This document shows positions 28,210 to 36,218 of a DNA stretch of 64,000 bases, piece by piece. The position numbers were made by a program, and so were the translations under genes. The stretch spans positions 1 through 64,000 of the forward strand of contig DASQFI010000046.1 in the NCBI GenBank assembly GCA_035633215.1, read 5' to 3'. Within the stretch, counting starts at the first letter, position 1; every line of letters begins with the position of its first letter. Under the pieces are notes generated by a model that searched no databases, had not been told where the DNA came from, and saw only the letters and a list, made by a program, of their open reading frames with translations. This DNA is from DASQFI01 sp035633215. Lineage in GTDB: Bacteria > Acidobacteriota > Vicinamibacteria > Vicinamibacterales > SCN-69-37.

Positions 28210-29481
28210 ATGCGAATCGCTTTCATCGTCCAGCGGTACGGCACGGAAATCCTCGGCGGGGCTGAATACCACTGCCGTCTCGTCGCCGAGCGCGTCGCCG
28301 AACGCCATCACGTCGACGTGCTGACCACGTGCGCGCGGGACTACATCACCTGGAAGAACGAGTATCCGGAAGGCACCGATCGGCTGCGCGGCGTCACGGT
28401 CCGGCGATTCGCCAACGCGCGGACGCGTGATATCGACGCGTTCAACCGGCAATCGGACTGGATCTTCAACAACAGCCACAGCCGGAACGACGAGATGGAG
28501 TGGCTGAAGCAGCAGGGCCCCTGGTGTCCAGGGCTCGTCGAGTACCTCGAGCGGCACCACCAGAACTACGACGTCCTGGTGTTCTTCACGTATCTCTATG
28601 CCCCGACCGTCCTGGGGATCCGCGTGGCGCCGTCGAAAAGCCTCCTCGTGCCGACGGCCCACGACGAAGCGGCCATTCGCCTCGGCATCTACCGGGACGT
28701 GTTCTCGAGCGCCGCCGGGCTCGTCTGGAACACCGACGTGGAGCGACGGTTCGTCTCATCTCAGTTCCACCTGCGCGCCGTGGTCGAGGACGTCGTCGGA
28801 TGCGGCGTCGATCTACCGGAGGGCGACGCGCAGGACGGGAATGGACCGGACGCGGCGGCGCCCGCGCCGCAGGATGGCCGCGAGCCACTGCCACCGCACC
28901 TCGAGGGACCGGCCAATGCGTTCAAGCGACGCCACCGCATCCACGAGCCATTCCTGCTCTACGGCGGCAGAATCGATCCCGGAAAAGGGTGCGAGGAGCT
29001 GCTCGAGTACTTCCAGACGTTCGTCAAGGAAGGCGGCGACGCGACGCTCATGCTCATGGGCATCAAGCTGATGCCGCTGCCGGAAGATCCGCGGGTGCGG
29101 TTCGCCGGGATTCTTCCGGAAGAGGAACGGCTGCACGCGCTAGAGGCGGCGACGGTGGTGGTCGTGCCTTCGCCGTACGAAAGTCTCTCGCTGCTGGCGC
29201 TCGAGTCGTTTGCGGTCGGCACGCCGGTGCTCGCGAATGCGCGCGCCGAGGTGCTGGTCGAGCACTGCCGGCGCAGCCACGCCGGGCTCTTCTACGCCGA
29301 TCGATGGGAGTTCGTCGAAGCGCTGAAACTTCTTCTGCGCGATGGAAATCTTCGCGCGTCGCTCGGCCGCAACGGCCGCGCGTACATTCAGCGCAACTAC
29401 CGATGGAGCATCGTTCTATCGAAGTACGAGCGGCTCTTCACCCGCCTTCGCGGGGCTGGACGCGATTCACGCGCGCGCTGA
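28210..29481 (+). CDS. Glycosyltransferase family 4 (D)
   Basis: A 423-residue GT-B protein, paralogue of A: MRIAFIVQRYGTEILGGAEY, VLTTCARDYITWKN and a donor domain with LLYGGRIDPGKGCEELLEYF and PSPYESLSLLALESFAVGTP. Between the two domains (residues about 200-235) is a low-complexity insert, GDAQDGNGPDAAAPAPQDGR, absent from A. It is the last gene of the four-enzyme run; a sparse region of over 1 kb follows. Confidence 0.9.
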   Translation: MRIAFIVQRYGTEILGGAEYHCRLVAERVAERHHVDVLTTCARDYITWKNEYPEGTDRLRGVTVRRFANARTRDIDAFNRQSDWIFNNSHSRNDEMEWLKQQGPWCPGLVEYLERHHQNYDVLVFFTYLYAPTVLGIRVAPSKSLLVPTAHDEAAIRLGIYRDVFSSAAGLVWNTDVERRFVSSQFHLRAVVEDVVGCGVDLPEGDAQDGNGPDAAAPAPQDGREPLPPHLEGPANAFKRRHRIHEPFLLYGGRIDPGKGCEELLEYFQTFVKEGGDATLMLMGIKLMPLPEDPRVRFAGILPEEERLHALEAATVVVVPSPYESLSLLALESFAVGTPVLANARAEVLVEHCRRSHAGLFYADRWEFVEALKLLLRDGNLRASLGRNGRAYIQRNYRWSIVLSKYERLFTRLRGAGRDSRAR

Positions 29482-29620
29482 CCGAACTCTTTGAACATCC
29501 CTCTAAAGTGGGAGTGTAAGAGTCTTATGACAGGCTGACGTTTCTGTGAATTTAGTGTCAAGGAAACCAGCATTTTTTTCGGCGCAGCTCGCCAATCCTC
29601 AGTGAATACGAACTTCGGCG

Positions 29621-30010
29621 GTGGCGACCAAATTGCACTGCCGGTTCGTGATGGCAACTCGACGTTCGGAAAACGTTTCCCCGAGCGCGACCGTTCCGGT
29701 TGTTGCGGCGCGGTTCTCGTGGCGGAAGCACGTCAACCGCGCCCGCAAGCACTTCGTTGAGCCGCGGCGTCTCTTCGCCGCGCTCGACGGCCGTGAGTTG
29801 CTCGTGTCGGGACGGCGATGGCGTGTAGAAGTCTTCAGCGTGCGCGACCTTGCGGGTCTCCGCTGGATCCAACTTGCGCTGAAAGGCAAGTCCAGGCTGA
29901 CTTTTGCGTTGAAGCTCGACTCCGGCGCCGGTGTCCGGCGCGTGGTCGAAGCGGTGACGACGCAACTGACGAGTCCCGCGCAGCTCGGTGACATGTCGAA
30001 CGTCGCCTGA
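29621..30010 (+). CDS. Small hypothetical protein
   Basis: A possible gene of up to 129 residues starting GTG at 29621, or ATG 11 codons later (MATRRSENV). The core LLVSGRRWRVEVFSVRDL, then LRWIQLALKGKSRLTFALKL, has the alternating pattern of beta strands and normal amino-acid composition, which the opposite-strand frame lacks. No Shine-Dalgarno site or family was recognised. It may be a real orphan or a decayed gene. Confidence 0.45.
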   Translation: MATKLHCRFVMATRRSENVSPSATVPVVAARFSWRKHVNRARKHFVEPRRLFAALDGRELLVSGRRWRVEVFSVRDLAGLRWIQLALKGKSRLTFALKLDSGAGVRRVVEAVTTQLTSPAQLGDMSNVA

Positions 30011-30191
30011 GCACATTCTCACCCCCAGTTTCTGAACACACTTTTGTGCGGTAACTTCGCAGCTACCACTTTTATCTGAACGTCCGTCTTCAGTTGTCGC
30101 CGTTGCAGAGTAATGTCAGCCGCAACGAGGACAACCACGCGGGCGCGCCGGAAACCCGTTGCAAAAACGTTACTGAACTCGGGAACGGCGA

Positions 30192-30443
30192 TTGCTGAAA
30201 GATGCAGACGCTGTGGACATCAGGTTCACCTCTACACTTACTTCGGAGGACGAGAATATCGTCGCTCCCGCGATTTTGACGGCGCTCGCCAGCATTCTTG
30301 ATTTGTTGCCGATCGCGTACATGATCAGAATCGACACCGTTGACTCCCACGTCTACCAACACACGGGTCCCGCAACCAAGGTCGTGTCGATCGGCGAGCG
30401 CTATCGAGCGAGACCAGGTGCGTTGGCGGCGGGCGAGTCGTAG
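30192..30443 (+). CDS. Small hypothetical protein, possibly N-terminally frameshifted
   Basis: An 83-residue frame with TTG at 30192; no ATG/GTG is available and the frame opens at 30177. The stretch DAVDIRFTSTLTSEDENIVA followed by LDLLPIAYMIRIDTVDSHVYQ is strongly protein-like. A separate frame starting ATG at 30113 (MSAATRTTTRARRKPVAKTL) runs into it one frame off, so the two may be halves of a single ~110-residue gene broken by a frameshift. Function unknown. Confidence 0.4.
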   Translation: MLKDADAVDIRFTSTLTSEDENIVAPAILTALASILDLLPIAYMIRIDTVDSHVYQHTGPATKVVSIGERYRARPGALAAGES

Positions 30444-30613
30444 CGTCGACTCACAGATTTGTCGGCGCTGCGACCGTACGTCCCGCTGGGACAAGTTCGG
30501 TCTGAATCCAGAGAAAAGTCTCCCTGCCGCGAGACTTCTGGCGCGGATCTATGGACTAAAGGCCTGATTTTTTGCCTTTTCGTGGCCCACCGTTCGCATA
30601 GTGTTGTCGACAG

Positions 30614-31618
30614 ATGGCTGGTATCGGTGCGTCGCGCATCTTTCAACCGGAACCGCGGCGCGAGAAAAGCGGGCAGGAAGCCGACCCCTTCCTGGCATTC
30701 AACTCTGAGGCGACAGAAGCGTTAGTTCCGCCAACGCCGCCGCCGCCGCCGGCGTTTGTACAGCCGCCGCGCGCCGAGCCGGTGCGCGAGCCGCTCATTC
30801 GCGAGACTCTCCCCCAGACTCTCCCGCAGTCCTACAAGGTCGACCCGCCCGTCAACCTGGCGCCGATCACGATCGGACTCTGCATTGGACTGGCGGGCAT
30901 CGCGACCGCCGGCGTGCTCTACTTTCAGCTCGGCCGGCAGCAAGCCAAGACCTCCCGGTCCGCGCGGACGTCGGCGGCGACGCCCGCGGTCATCCAGACG
31001 CACGGCACATTGAGCGTGAGCTCGCGGCCGGAAGGCGCGCGCGTGCTCGTCGACGGTCAACTGCACGGCGCGACGCCCCTGACGGTGACGCTGCCGCTCG
31101 GCAGCCACGAAATCGAGCTCCAGAACGGCAACGCGTCGCGCAAGCTGCCGCTGACAATTGCGGGCGGCGAGACCGTCTCGCAGGTGATCGATCTGGAACC
31201 CCTGTCGCAGGGCTATGTCGCGATTCGGACGCCGCTCAGCTTCAGGATCAGCGAAGGCGGAAAGCAGATCGGGACGACGGGATCCGGGCGCTTGACGCTC
31301 TCCGCCGGCCGCCACGAGCTTGAACTGGCGAGCACGACGCTCGACTACCGGACGCGCGTCACGGTGTACATCACGCCGGGCCAGACGGTGACGACCTCGG
31401 TCGAAGTGCCGCACGGGACGGTGTCGATCAACGCCCTGCCTTGGGCGAGCGTGTGGCTGGACGGCCAGGCGATGGGCATGACGCCGCTCGGCAATATCAA
31501 GGTGCCGATCGGGTCGCACGAGATCGTGTGGCGGCATCCGACCCTCGGCGAGAGAAAACGGGTCGTGCAGGTCACGACCAAGACGCCCGTTCGCGTCGGA
31601 CTGGATTTTCGTCAGTGA
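30614..31618 (+). CDS. PEGA-domain membrane protein
   Basis: A 334-residue protein. Residues 1-80 are proline-rich and probably cytoplasmic. One membrane helix lies at about 83-105 (APITIGLCIGLAGIATAGVL). The outer part has PEGA-type repeats: GTLSVSSRPEGARVLVDGQL and GTVSINALPWASVWLDGQAM, each followed by TPL and a beta-rich GSHEI stretch. PEGA domains are thought to be surface or periplasmic binding modules. The stop overlaps the next ATG (TGATG), so the pair is coupled. Confidence 0.85.
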   Translation: MAGIGASRIFQPEPRREKSGQEADPFLAFNSEATEALVPPTPPPPPAFVQPPRAEPVREPLIRETLPQTLPQSYKVDPPVNLAPITIGLCIGLAGIATAGVLYFQLGRQQAKTSRSARTSAATPAVIQTHGTLSVSSRPEGARVLVDGQLHGATPLTVTLPLGSHEIELQNGNASRKLPLTIAGGETVSQVIDLEPLSQGYVAIRTPLSFRISEGGKQIGTTGSGRLTLSAGRHELELASTTLDYRTRVTVYITPGQTVTTSVEVPHGTVSINALPWASVWLDGQAMGMTPLGNIKVPIGSHEIVWRHPTLGERKRVVQVTTKTPVRVGLDFRQ

Positions 31619-32637
31619 TGCTCGAACTTTCGACCCTCGCATTGACGGTCCTGCTCGCGCAGGGCCCGGCTGCCGGCCCTCAGCGTCCGCCGCAGGGGGC
31701 GGCCCAGACGCGTTCGGCTCAGCCGCCCCACGGCCTTTCGTCGGCCAAGGCGCTGTATGCCTCCGCCTCGTATGAAGAGGCCCTGACGCATTTGGCCCAA
31801 GCAAGCCCGTCCGAGGACATGGAGCAGGTCGAGACCTATCGCGCGCTGTGTCTGATGGCGCTCGGCCGCGACAGCGAGGCGGTCCACTCGCTCGAACGCC
31901 TGCTCGATCGGAATCCGTTCCACTCCTTGAGCGACACGGAAGTTTCGCCCCGGCTGGTCGCCTTGTACCGCGATGTGCGCACGAAGCGGCTGCCAACGGC
32001 CGCGCGCGATCTCTACACCCGAGCGCGCATGAAGTTCGACGAGAGGTCGTACGCCGACGCCGCCGATCTGCTCCGCGACCTGCTCGCCGGACTCGGGCGC
32101 GAGGATCTCGACGGACAGACGGGCCTCGCCGACTTGAAGCTCCTCGCCGAGGGGTTCCTGCGGCTGACGGAGATCGAGATCATCCGGAATGGCCAGACGC
32201 CGCCGGCCAGTCAAGGCGCGTCTCCGGTGCCGGCCGCGCCGCGTCCCGCGCCCACGAGTCCGCCGGCGCCGCCCGCGGCAGATTCGCTCTTGACCGTCGC
32301 AGGCGGCCTCCCGCTCGGAGGATTGCCGGCGCCGGTGATCTACTCGCAAGAGGATCGGTACGTCGTCGCGCCGGTCGAAGTCGCGCGAAAAATGCCGAAC
32401 TGGAATCCGCCGCTGACCGTGCAGCGCGGCGTGTACCACGGCCTCCTCGAAGTCGTCATCAACGAGCGTGGGGGCGTCGAGTCGGTGAGAATCCTGAGCT
32501 CCATCGCGCCGAGCTACGATCCGTTGCTGCTCGAGGCGACCAAGCTGTGGAAGTTCCGTCCGGCCACGCTGAACGGCGAGCCGGTCAAATACCGCCGGAG
32601 TTTCGAAATCATCCTGCATCCCGAGTCTCCGGAGTAA
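31618..32637 (+). CDS. TPR protein with C-terminal TonB-like domain
   Basis: A 339-residue protein. The start has a short hydrophobic stretch (LSTLALTVLLAQG). Residues 50-190 contain TPR-like helices (ASYEEALTHLAQ, ARMKFDERSYADAADLL). A Pro/Ala linker (SPVPAAPRPAPTSPPAPP) spans the periplasm-facing part. The last ~85 residues are a TonB C-terminal domain: GVYHGLLEVVINERGGVESV and LLLEATKLWKFRPATLNGEP. No ExbB/ExbD is nearby and the N-terminal anchor is short, so it is more likely an envelope assembly or anchoring factor than a true energy transducer. Confidence 0.82.
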   Translation: MLELSTLALTVLLAQGPAAGPQRPPQGAAQTRSAQPPHGLSSAKALYASASYEEALTHLAQASPSEDMEQVETYRALCLMALGRDSEAVHSLERLLDRNPFHSLSDTEVSPRLVALYRDVRTKRLPTAARDLYTRARMKFDERSYADAADLLRDLLAGLGREDLDGQTGLADLKLLAEGFLRLTEIEIIRNGQTPPASQGASPVPAAPRPAPTSPPAPPAADSLLTVAGGLPLGGLPAPVIYSQEDRYVVAPVEVARKMPNWNPPLTVQRGVYHGLLEVVINERGGVESVRILSSIAPSYDPLLLEATKLWKFRPATLNGEPVKYRRSFEIILHPESPE

Positions 32638-32651
32638 CCGCGAACCCGACC

Positions 32652-34610
32652 ATGCGCGATTCCGCGGAGCCCGTCTCGGGCCGGCTCATTCGGTTCACCC
32701 AGCGACGACTGCTGACGGCCTGTCTGGTGGCCTGCGCCCTGGCGTGGCCGGACGCGGCGCGCGCCCAGACCGCCGAAAACGTGCTGGTGGTCATCAACGC
32801 GAGCCATCCGGCGTCGGTGAAAGTCGGCGAGCACTACGTGGCAGTCCGGAAAGTGCCGGGCAAAAACATCGTTCGCCTGACCGCGGGGGCTGCGGAAACC
32901 ATCTCGCGCGAGGAATACGAACGGACGATCGAACAACCGATCGGGAACTGGCTCGCGCGGCACAGCCTGCAGGACAAAGTGCTGTACCTCGTCCTCGCCA
33001 AGGGCGTGCCCCTGCGGATCAGCGGCACGCCTGGCCGTGACGGCACGGCGTCCAGCGTGGACTCCGAGCTGACGCTGCTCTACCGGAAGCTCGCCGGCAT
33101 CCGGACAGCCGTCGTCGGACGCGTCGAGAATCCCTACTACTTGCACCAGGGCGCGCTGAGCGAAGCGAAGCCATTCACCCGCTTCCTCGCCGACATCTAC
33201 CTCGTGACGCGGCTCGACGGCTTCACCGCCGACGATGCGATCAAACTGATCGATCGGGCGCAGGCCCCCGCGAGGGACGGCAAGATCGTGCTCGATCAAC
33301 CGGGTGAGTCGACCGAGCGCATCGGCGACAAGTGGATCATCGAAGCCGGCGATCGCATCAAGGAGCTCCCGGGCGACCGGCTGCTTCTCGAAACCACGGC
33401 AGCGCCGGCCGCGAGCTCCGCACCGGTGCTCGGATTCTTCTCGTGGGGCTCGAACGATCCGGCGCACCGGATTCGCCGGCACCCCCTGTCCTTTGCGAAA
33501 GGGGCGCTCGCGGCCACGTTCGTCAGCACGGACGGGCGCACGTTTACCGAGCCGCCGGAGTCGTGGGTGCCGGGCGCGCGACCCGGCGCGGATTCCGAAT
33601 CACTCGCCGGCGATCTGATCCGCGAGGGCGTGACGGGCGTGATTGCCAACGTCTCCGAGCCGTACCTCGATGCCACCGCCCGGCCGCAAATCTTCTTTCC
33701 CGCCTATCTCACGGGCTTCAACCTCGCCGAGTCGTTCTATCTGTCCATGCCGTTTCTGGGCTGGCAGACGATCGTCGTGGGCGATCCGCTGTGCGCGCCG
33801 TTCCAGCAGACGCCGCTCCGCGGTGAGGACATCGACAAGGGGATGGACGCGGAGACGGAGCTGCCCGCGCTGTTCGCCGAGCGCCGCCTCGCGCGGCTCG
33901 CCGAGACCGGACTGAACGTCGAGAGCCTCAAGATCCTCCTCAGTGCCGACGCGCGCCTCGCGCGCGACGACGGCGCGAACATCGAGCCGCTGCTCAGGCG
34001 CGCGATTGAAGTCGAACCCAGGCTCACGATCGCACATCTCCGGCTCGCGGCCATGCACGAAGCGCGCGCGGAGTTCGACCAGGCGATCGAGCAGTACCGC
34101 GCCGTCATCGCGGTCGAGCCGCAGAACGTCATCGCGCTCAACAACCTCGCCTATGCGCTCTCCGAGCGAAAGCAACAGCCGAAGGAAGCGCTGCCGCTCG
34201 CCCTGAAGGCCTATCGTCTGGCGCAGACACCCGACATCGCCGACACCGTCGGCTGGATCCACCATCTGCTGGGTGAAGACCAGGCTGCGCTGCCGTGGCT
34301 CGAACAAGCGGCAGCGGGGTCGCCGAACAGCGTCGAGATCCTGATTCACGCCGCGGTCGTGCACGCGGCCCTGAACGATCTCACCAAGGCTCGGCAGGAG
34401 CTGCAGGCCGCCGAGAAGCTCGACCCGCGCATCGGCACGCGCTCGGACGTGCAGAAGCTTCGGACCCGCTTGAAGCTCGAGCCGTTCTCCCTCTCCTGTA
34501 GCGAGCCACCTGCTGGAATTCGGCCGAGTGTCTCGCGATTCATGCAGGTCTTGCTCTACGAGGAAGTGAGAACGGCTCTCGACGTCGAGACCTTCGTGCC
34601 GAATTCTTGA
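32652..34610 (+). CDS. TIGR03790-like exosortase-associated protein with C-terminal TPRs
   Basis: A 652-residue exported protein. Residues 1-38 form a signal peptide (RRLLTACLVACALAWPDAARAQ). The first half matches my memory of the TIGR03790 family: ENVLVVINASHPASVKVGEH, YYVAVRKVPGKNIVRL-like text, VLYLVLAKGVPLRISGT and WGSNDPAHR. Residues about 440-620 are TPR helices (ALNNLAYALSERKQQPKEAL). That family is known almost only from exosortase-bearing genomes, which fits the exosortase 5 kb downstream. The last ~40 residues (LEPFSLSCS to VRTA) come from the 100-bp dispersed repeat, so the C-terminus is secondary. Confidence 0.78.
   Translation: MRDSAEPVSGRLIRFTQRRLLTACLVACALAWPDAARAQTAENVLVVINASHPASVKVGEHYVAVRKVPGKNIVRLTAGAAETISREEYERTIEQPIGNWLARHSLQDKVLYLVLAKGVPLRISGTPGRDGTASSVDSELTLLYRKLAGIRTAVVGRVENPYYLHQGALSEAKPFTRFLADIYLVTRLDGFTADDAIKLIDRAQAPARDGKIVLDQPGESTERIGDKWIIEAGDRIKELPGDRLLLETTAAPAASSAPVLGFFSWGSNDPAHRIRRHPLSFAKGALAATFVSTDGRTFTEPPESWVPGARPGADSESLAGDLIREGVTGVIANVSEPYLDATARPQIFFPAYLTGFNLAESFYLSMPFLGWQTIVVGDPLCAPFQQTPLRGEDIDKGMDAETELPALFAERRLARLAETGLNVESLKILLSADARLARDDGANIEPLLRRAIEVEPRLTIAHLRLAAMHEARAEFDQAIEQYRAVIAVEPQNVIALNNLAYALSERKQQPKEALPLALKAYRLAQTPDIADTVGWIHHLLGEDQAALPWLEQAAAGSPNSVEILIHAAVVHAALNDLTKARQELQAAEKLDPRIGTRSDVQKLRTRLKLEPFSLSCSEPPAGIRPSVSRFMQVLLYEEVRTALDVETFVPNS
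34479..34578. repeat. 100-bp element with 23-bp terminal inverted repeats (copy 2)
   Basis: The same length and layout as 9805-9904: left end 34479-34501, right end 34556-34578, the latter identical in all 23 bases to copy 1. The interior shares GAATTCGGCCGA and GTCTCGCGA and other blocks. This copy interrupts the 3' end of the TIGR03790-like gene and extends its reading frame. Confidence 0.8.
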
Positions 34611-35350
34611 TGGCCGTTCTCAAAGCCATCGGCCCACCCGGCTCCATTCCATTCATCGCGTTCTGCCTGCTGCTGGCCCTGATCGCGGCGTACGTGTGGC
34701 CGCGGAGCAAACGCCTCGCCCGCAACTGGCTGTGGTTCGTCGTGATCGCTCACACGGCCATGGCGCTGCCCCTCGTCGCCAATCTCATCGCAGGCGCGCT
34801 GCCCCGGGTGGCGGTCGCCCAGGCTGGCGCGCTTCAGAACCTCGACACGCTGTTCGTCCTCGATGGCGACAATCGCGTCGGGCGTGTCCGGGCCGGGGCC
34901 GAAGCCGCTCGCGCGTCCCCGAACGCCCGGGTGCACGTGGTCGGTGGCCACTGGTGGCTTCCTGACGCGTTGGTGGAGGCCGGCATCGCTCGCACCCGAA
35001 TCACGCACGATTACGCACCCGAGGACACCAGACAGCAGATGGACGAAATAGAGCGGCTGCTCGCCAGTCAACCGGACGGCCGGAAAGCCGTCGTCGCGTC
35101 ACGCCTCCAGATGCCGCGCGTCGCGGGTCTGGTCCGTGCCGGCGGTCTCCATCTGGCGCTGATTGCCTCCCCCATCGACACGGAGCCGCCGACGACCGGA
35201 TGGCGATTGCTGGTGCCGAGTTATTACGCGCTGAGGGTGAGCCGCGACGCGATCTACGAGCACGCGGCATTGGCCTATTACGACTGGCGGGGCTGGATCC
35301 AAATAGAAGCGTCCGAGCAGCGGGCCGAAGCTCGCGACTCGGACGCGTGA
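34610..35350 (+). CDS. YdcF-family (DUF218/ElyC-SanA-like) membrane protein
   Basis: A 246-residue inner-membrane protein. Two hydrophobic segments are at about residues 10-28 and 40-60. A DUF218 domain follows: LFVLDGDNRVGRVRAGAEAA, ARVHVVGGHWW, EDTRQQMDEIE, and the family end SRDAIYEHAALAYYDWRGWI. The start ATG overlaps the preceding stop (TGATG). E. coli homologues affect envelope permeability and peptidoglycan or glycan assembly at low temperature. Its role in this locus is inferred from position. Confidence 0.82.
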   Translation: MAVLKAIGPPGSIPFIAFCLLLALIAAYVWPRSKRLARNWLWFVVIAHTAMALPLVANLIAGALPRVAVAQAGALQNLDTLFVLDGDNRVGRVRAGAEAARASPNARVHVVGGHWWLPDALVEAGIARTRITHDYAPEDTRQQMDEIERLLASQPDGRKAVVASRLQMPRVAGLVRAGGLHLALIASPIDTEPPTTGWRLLVPSYYALRVSRDAIYEHAALAYYDWRGWIQIEASEQRAEARDSDA

Positions 35351-35352
35351 CT

Positions 35353-35372
35353 TCCCGGGGATGAACCCGGGA
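35353..35372. terminator. Small hairpin between convergent genes
   Basis: TCCCGGG (35353-35359) and CCCGGGA (35366-35372) pair around a 6-nt loop, just between the YdcF-like and PEP-CTERM stops. A tandem GACGGTCGTG repeat follows (35371-35390). There is no U-tract, so terminator activity is only likely from its position. Confidence 0.35.
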
Positions 35373-35390
35373 CGGTCGTGGACGGTCGTG

Positions 35391-35966
35391 CTAAAGGCTC
35401 TGCCGCTTCTGACGGCGACGGCACCACAACGCGGCGGCGGCAAAGCCTGAGCCGAGCAGGGTCAGCGTGGCAGGCTCCGGCGTCGCGACCGGCTCATAGG
35501 TGACGCTGAGCTTGCTGTAGTCGAGCGTGATGAAGTCCGTCCCGCCCGTGGTCTCGTAGAGCCTCAGCCCCAACGTCCAGGATCCCACCGGGAGCGCCGG
35601 CAACAGGAACGACGGCAGCGAGAACGTCTGCGTGGTGTAATAGTTGAAGATGATGAGCGAGGAGTTGCTGAGGCTGCCGAGAGCGATGTTGCCCTGGGTG
35701 CTCAGCGCCCACACTTCCCCGAAAAAGGCACTGCCCACGTTGCCCTTGTGTCTCAGCTCGAGGGTGGCGTCGGTGATCGAGCCCGCGGCCGGTGAAAAGT
35801 TCAGCGTGTGAGTCCACAGGGGAGGCGATGTATCCGAAAACGTCTGGTCCGTCGCGGATCCCGTCCCCCACTGAAACGTGTCGATCACCGTTATTGGAGC
35901 GGCAGTCGCAGTCGCAGCGCTGAAGAGAAGGATCAGGAGTAACCCGAGAATCGGCGGCCGGTTCAT
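35391..35966 (-). CDS. PEP-CTERM sorting-signal protein
   Basis: A 191-residue exported protein. A signal peptide occupies 1-23 (MNRPPILGLLLILLFSAATA). The body is beta-rich and Ser/Thr-rich (LSNSSLIIFNYYTTQTFSLP), without a recognised domain. The C-terminus has the full tripartite sorting signal: TPEPATLTLLGSG (PEP at 163-165), a hydrophobic helix, then the basic CRRRQKRQ. It should be the substrate of the exosortase encoded at 39476. An AAGGGG ribosome site precedes ATG. A sigma-54-like site lies about 50 nt upstream. Its body has no detectable ligand or enzyme motif. Confidence 0.93.
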   Translation of the reverse strand: MNRPPILGLLLILLFSAATATAAPITVIDTFQWGTGSATDQTFSDTSPPLWTHTLNFSPAAGSITDATLELRHKGNVGSAFFGEVWALSTQGNIALGSLSNSSLIIFNYYTTQTFSLPSFLLPALPVGSWTLGLRLYETTGGTDFITLDYSKLSVTYEPVATPEPATLTLLGSGFAAAALWCRRRQKRQSL

Positions 35967-36014
35967 GTTTTCCCCTTGGAATCAGGTGTTGGGATTCTGC
36001 CGGCGAAAGAAGGA

Positions 36015-36029
36015 GCAAATCACATACCT
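36015..36029 (-). promoter_or_regulatory. Possible sigma-54 promoter of the PEP-CTERM gene
   Basis: Minus-strand AGGTATGTGATTTGC has GG and GC 10 nt apart with TTGC at the -12 side, close to the TGGCACG-N4-TTGC consensus. The predicted start would give a leader of about 35-40 nt before the ATG at 35966. Many PEP-CTERM genes use sigma-54 and the PrsK/PrsR pair; that regulator pair is not in this window. Confidence 0.4.
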
Positions 36030-36218
36030 GAAATCGCTCGGGAAAATTGGCGCAGATTCCGCCCTCAAGGAAATGGGGATCCGAACAAGTCAAGCGGCCC
36101 TTAGACTCTGTTCACCCCAAAAGTGGTCTTCTCCAAATCCGTGTCCAAATGAGCGAGAACCGGCTGGCCGGCCGGAAGCAGGCGCTTCCGCGTCCTGTAT
36201 CCTCTATCCTCAAGCGTC

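Larger units (their letters stand above)
29482..30613. other. Gene-poor stretch between the GT cluster and the exosortase locus
   Basis: About 1.1 kb that is visibly richer in A/T than its flanks. Two short plus-strand frames with protein-like composition (29621-30010 and 30192-30443) are listed separately. Nothing else is convincing: no tRNA, no mobile-element ends and no strong terminator after the GT cluster. A weak GG-N10-GC site (TGGCCCACCGTTCGC, 30583-30597) lies just before the PEGA gene but would leave almost no untranslated leader. Confidence 0.5.

Noticed and set aside
30583..30597. Sigma-54-like TGGCCCACCGTTCGC before the PEGA gene
   Set aside because: Spacing fits but the start would fall about 5 nt before the ATG; too many such loose matches are expected in high-GC DNA.
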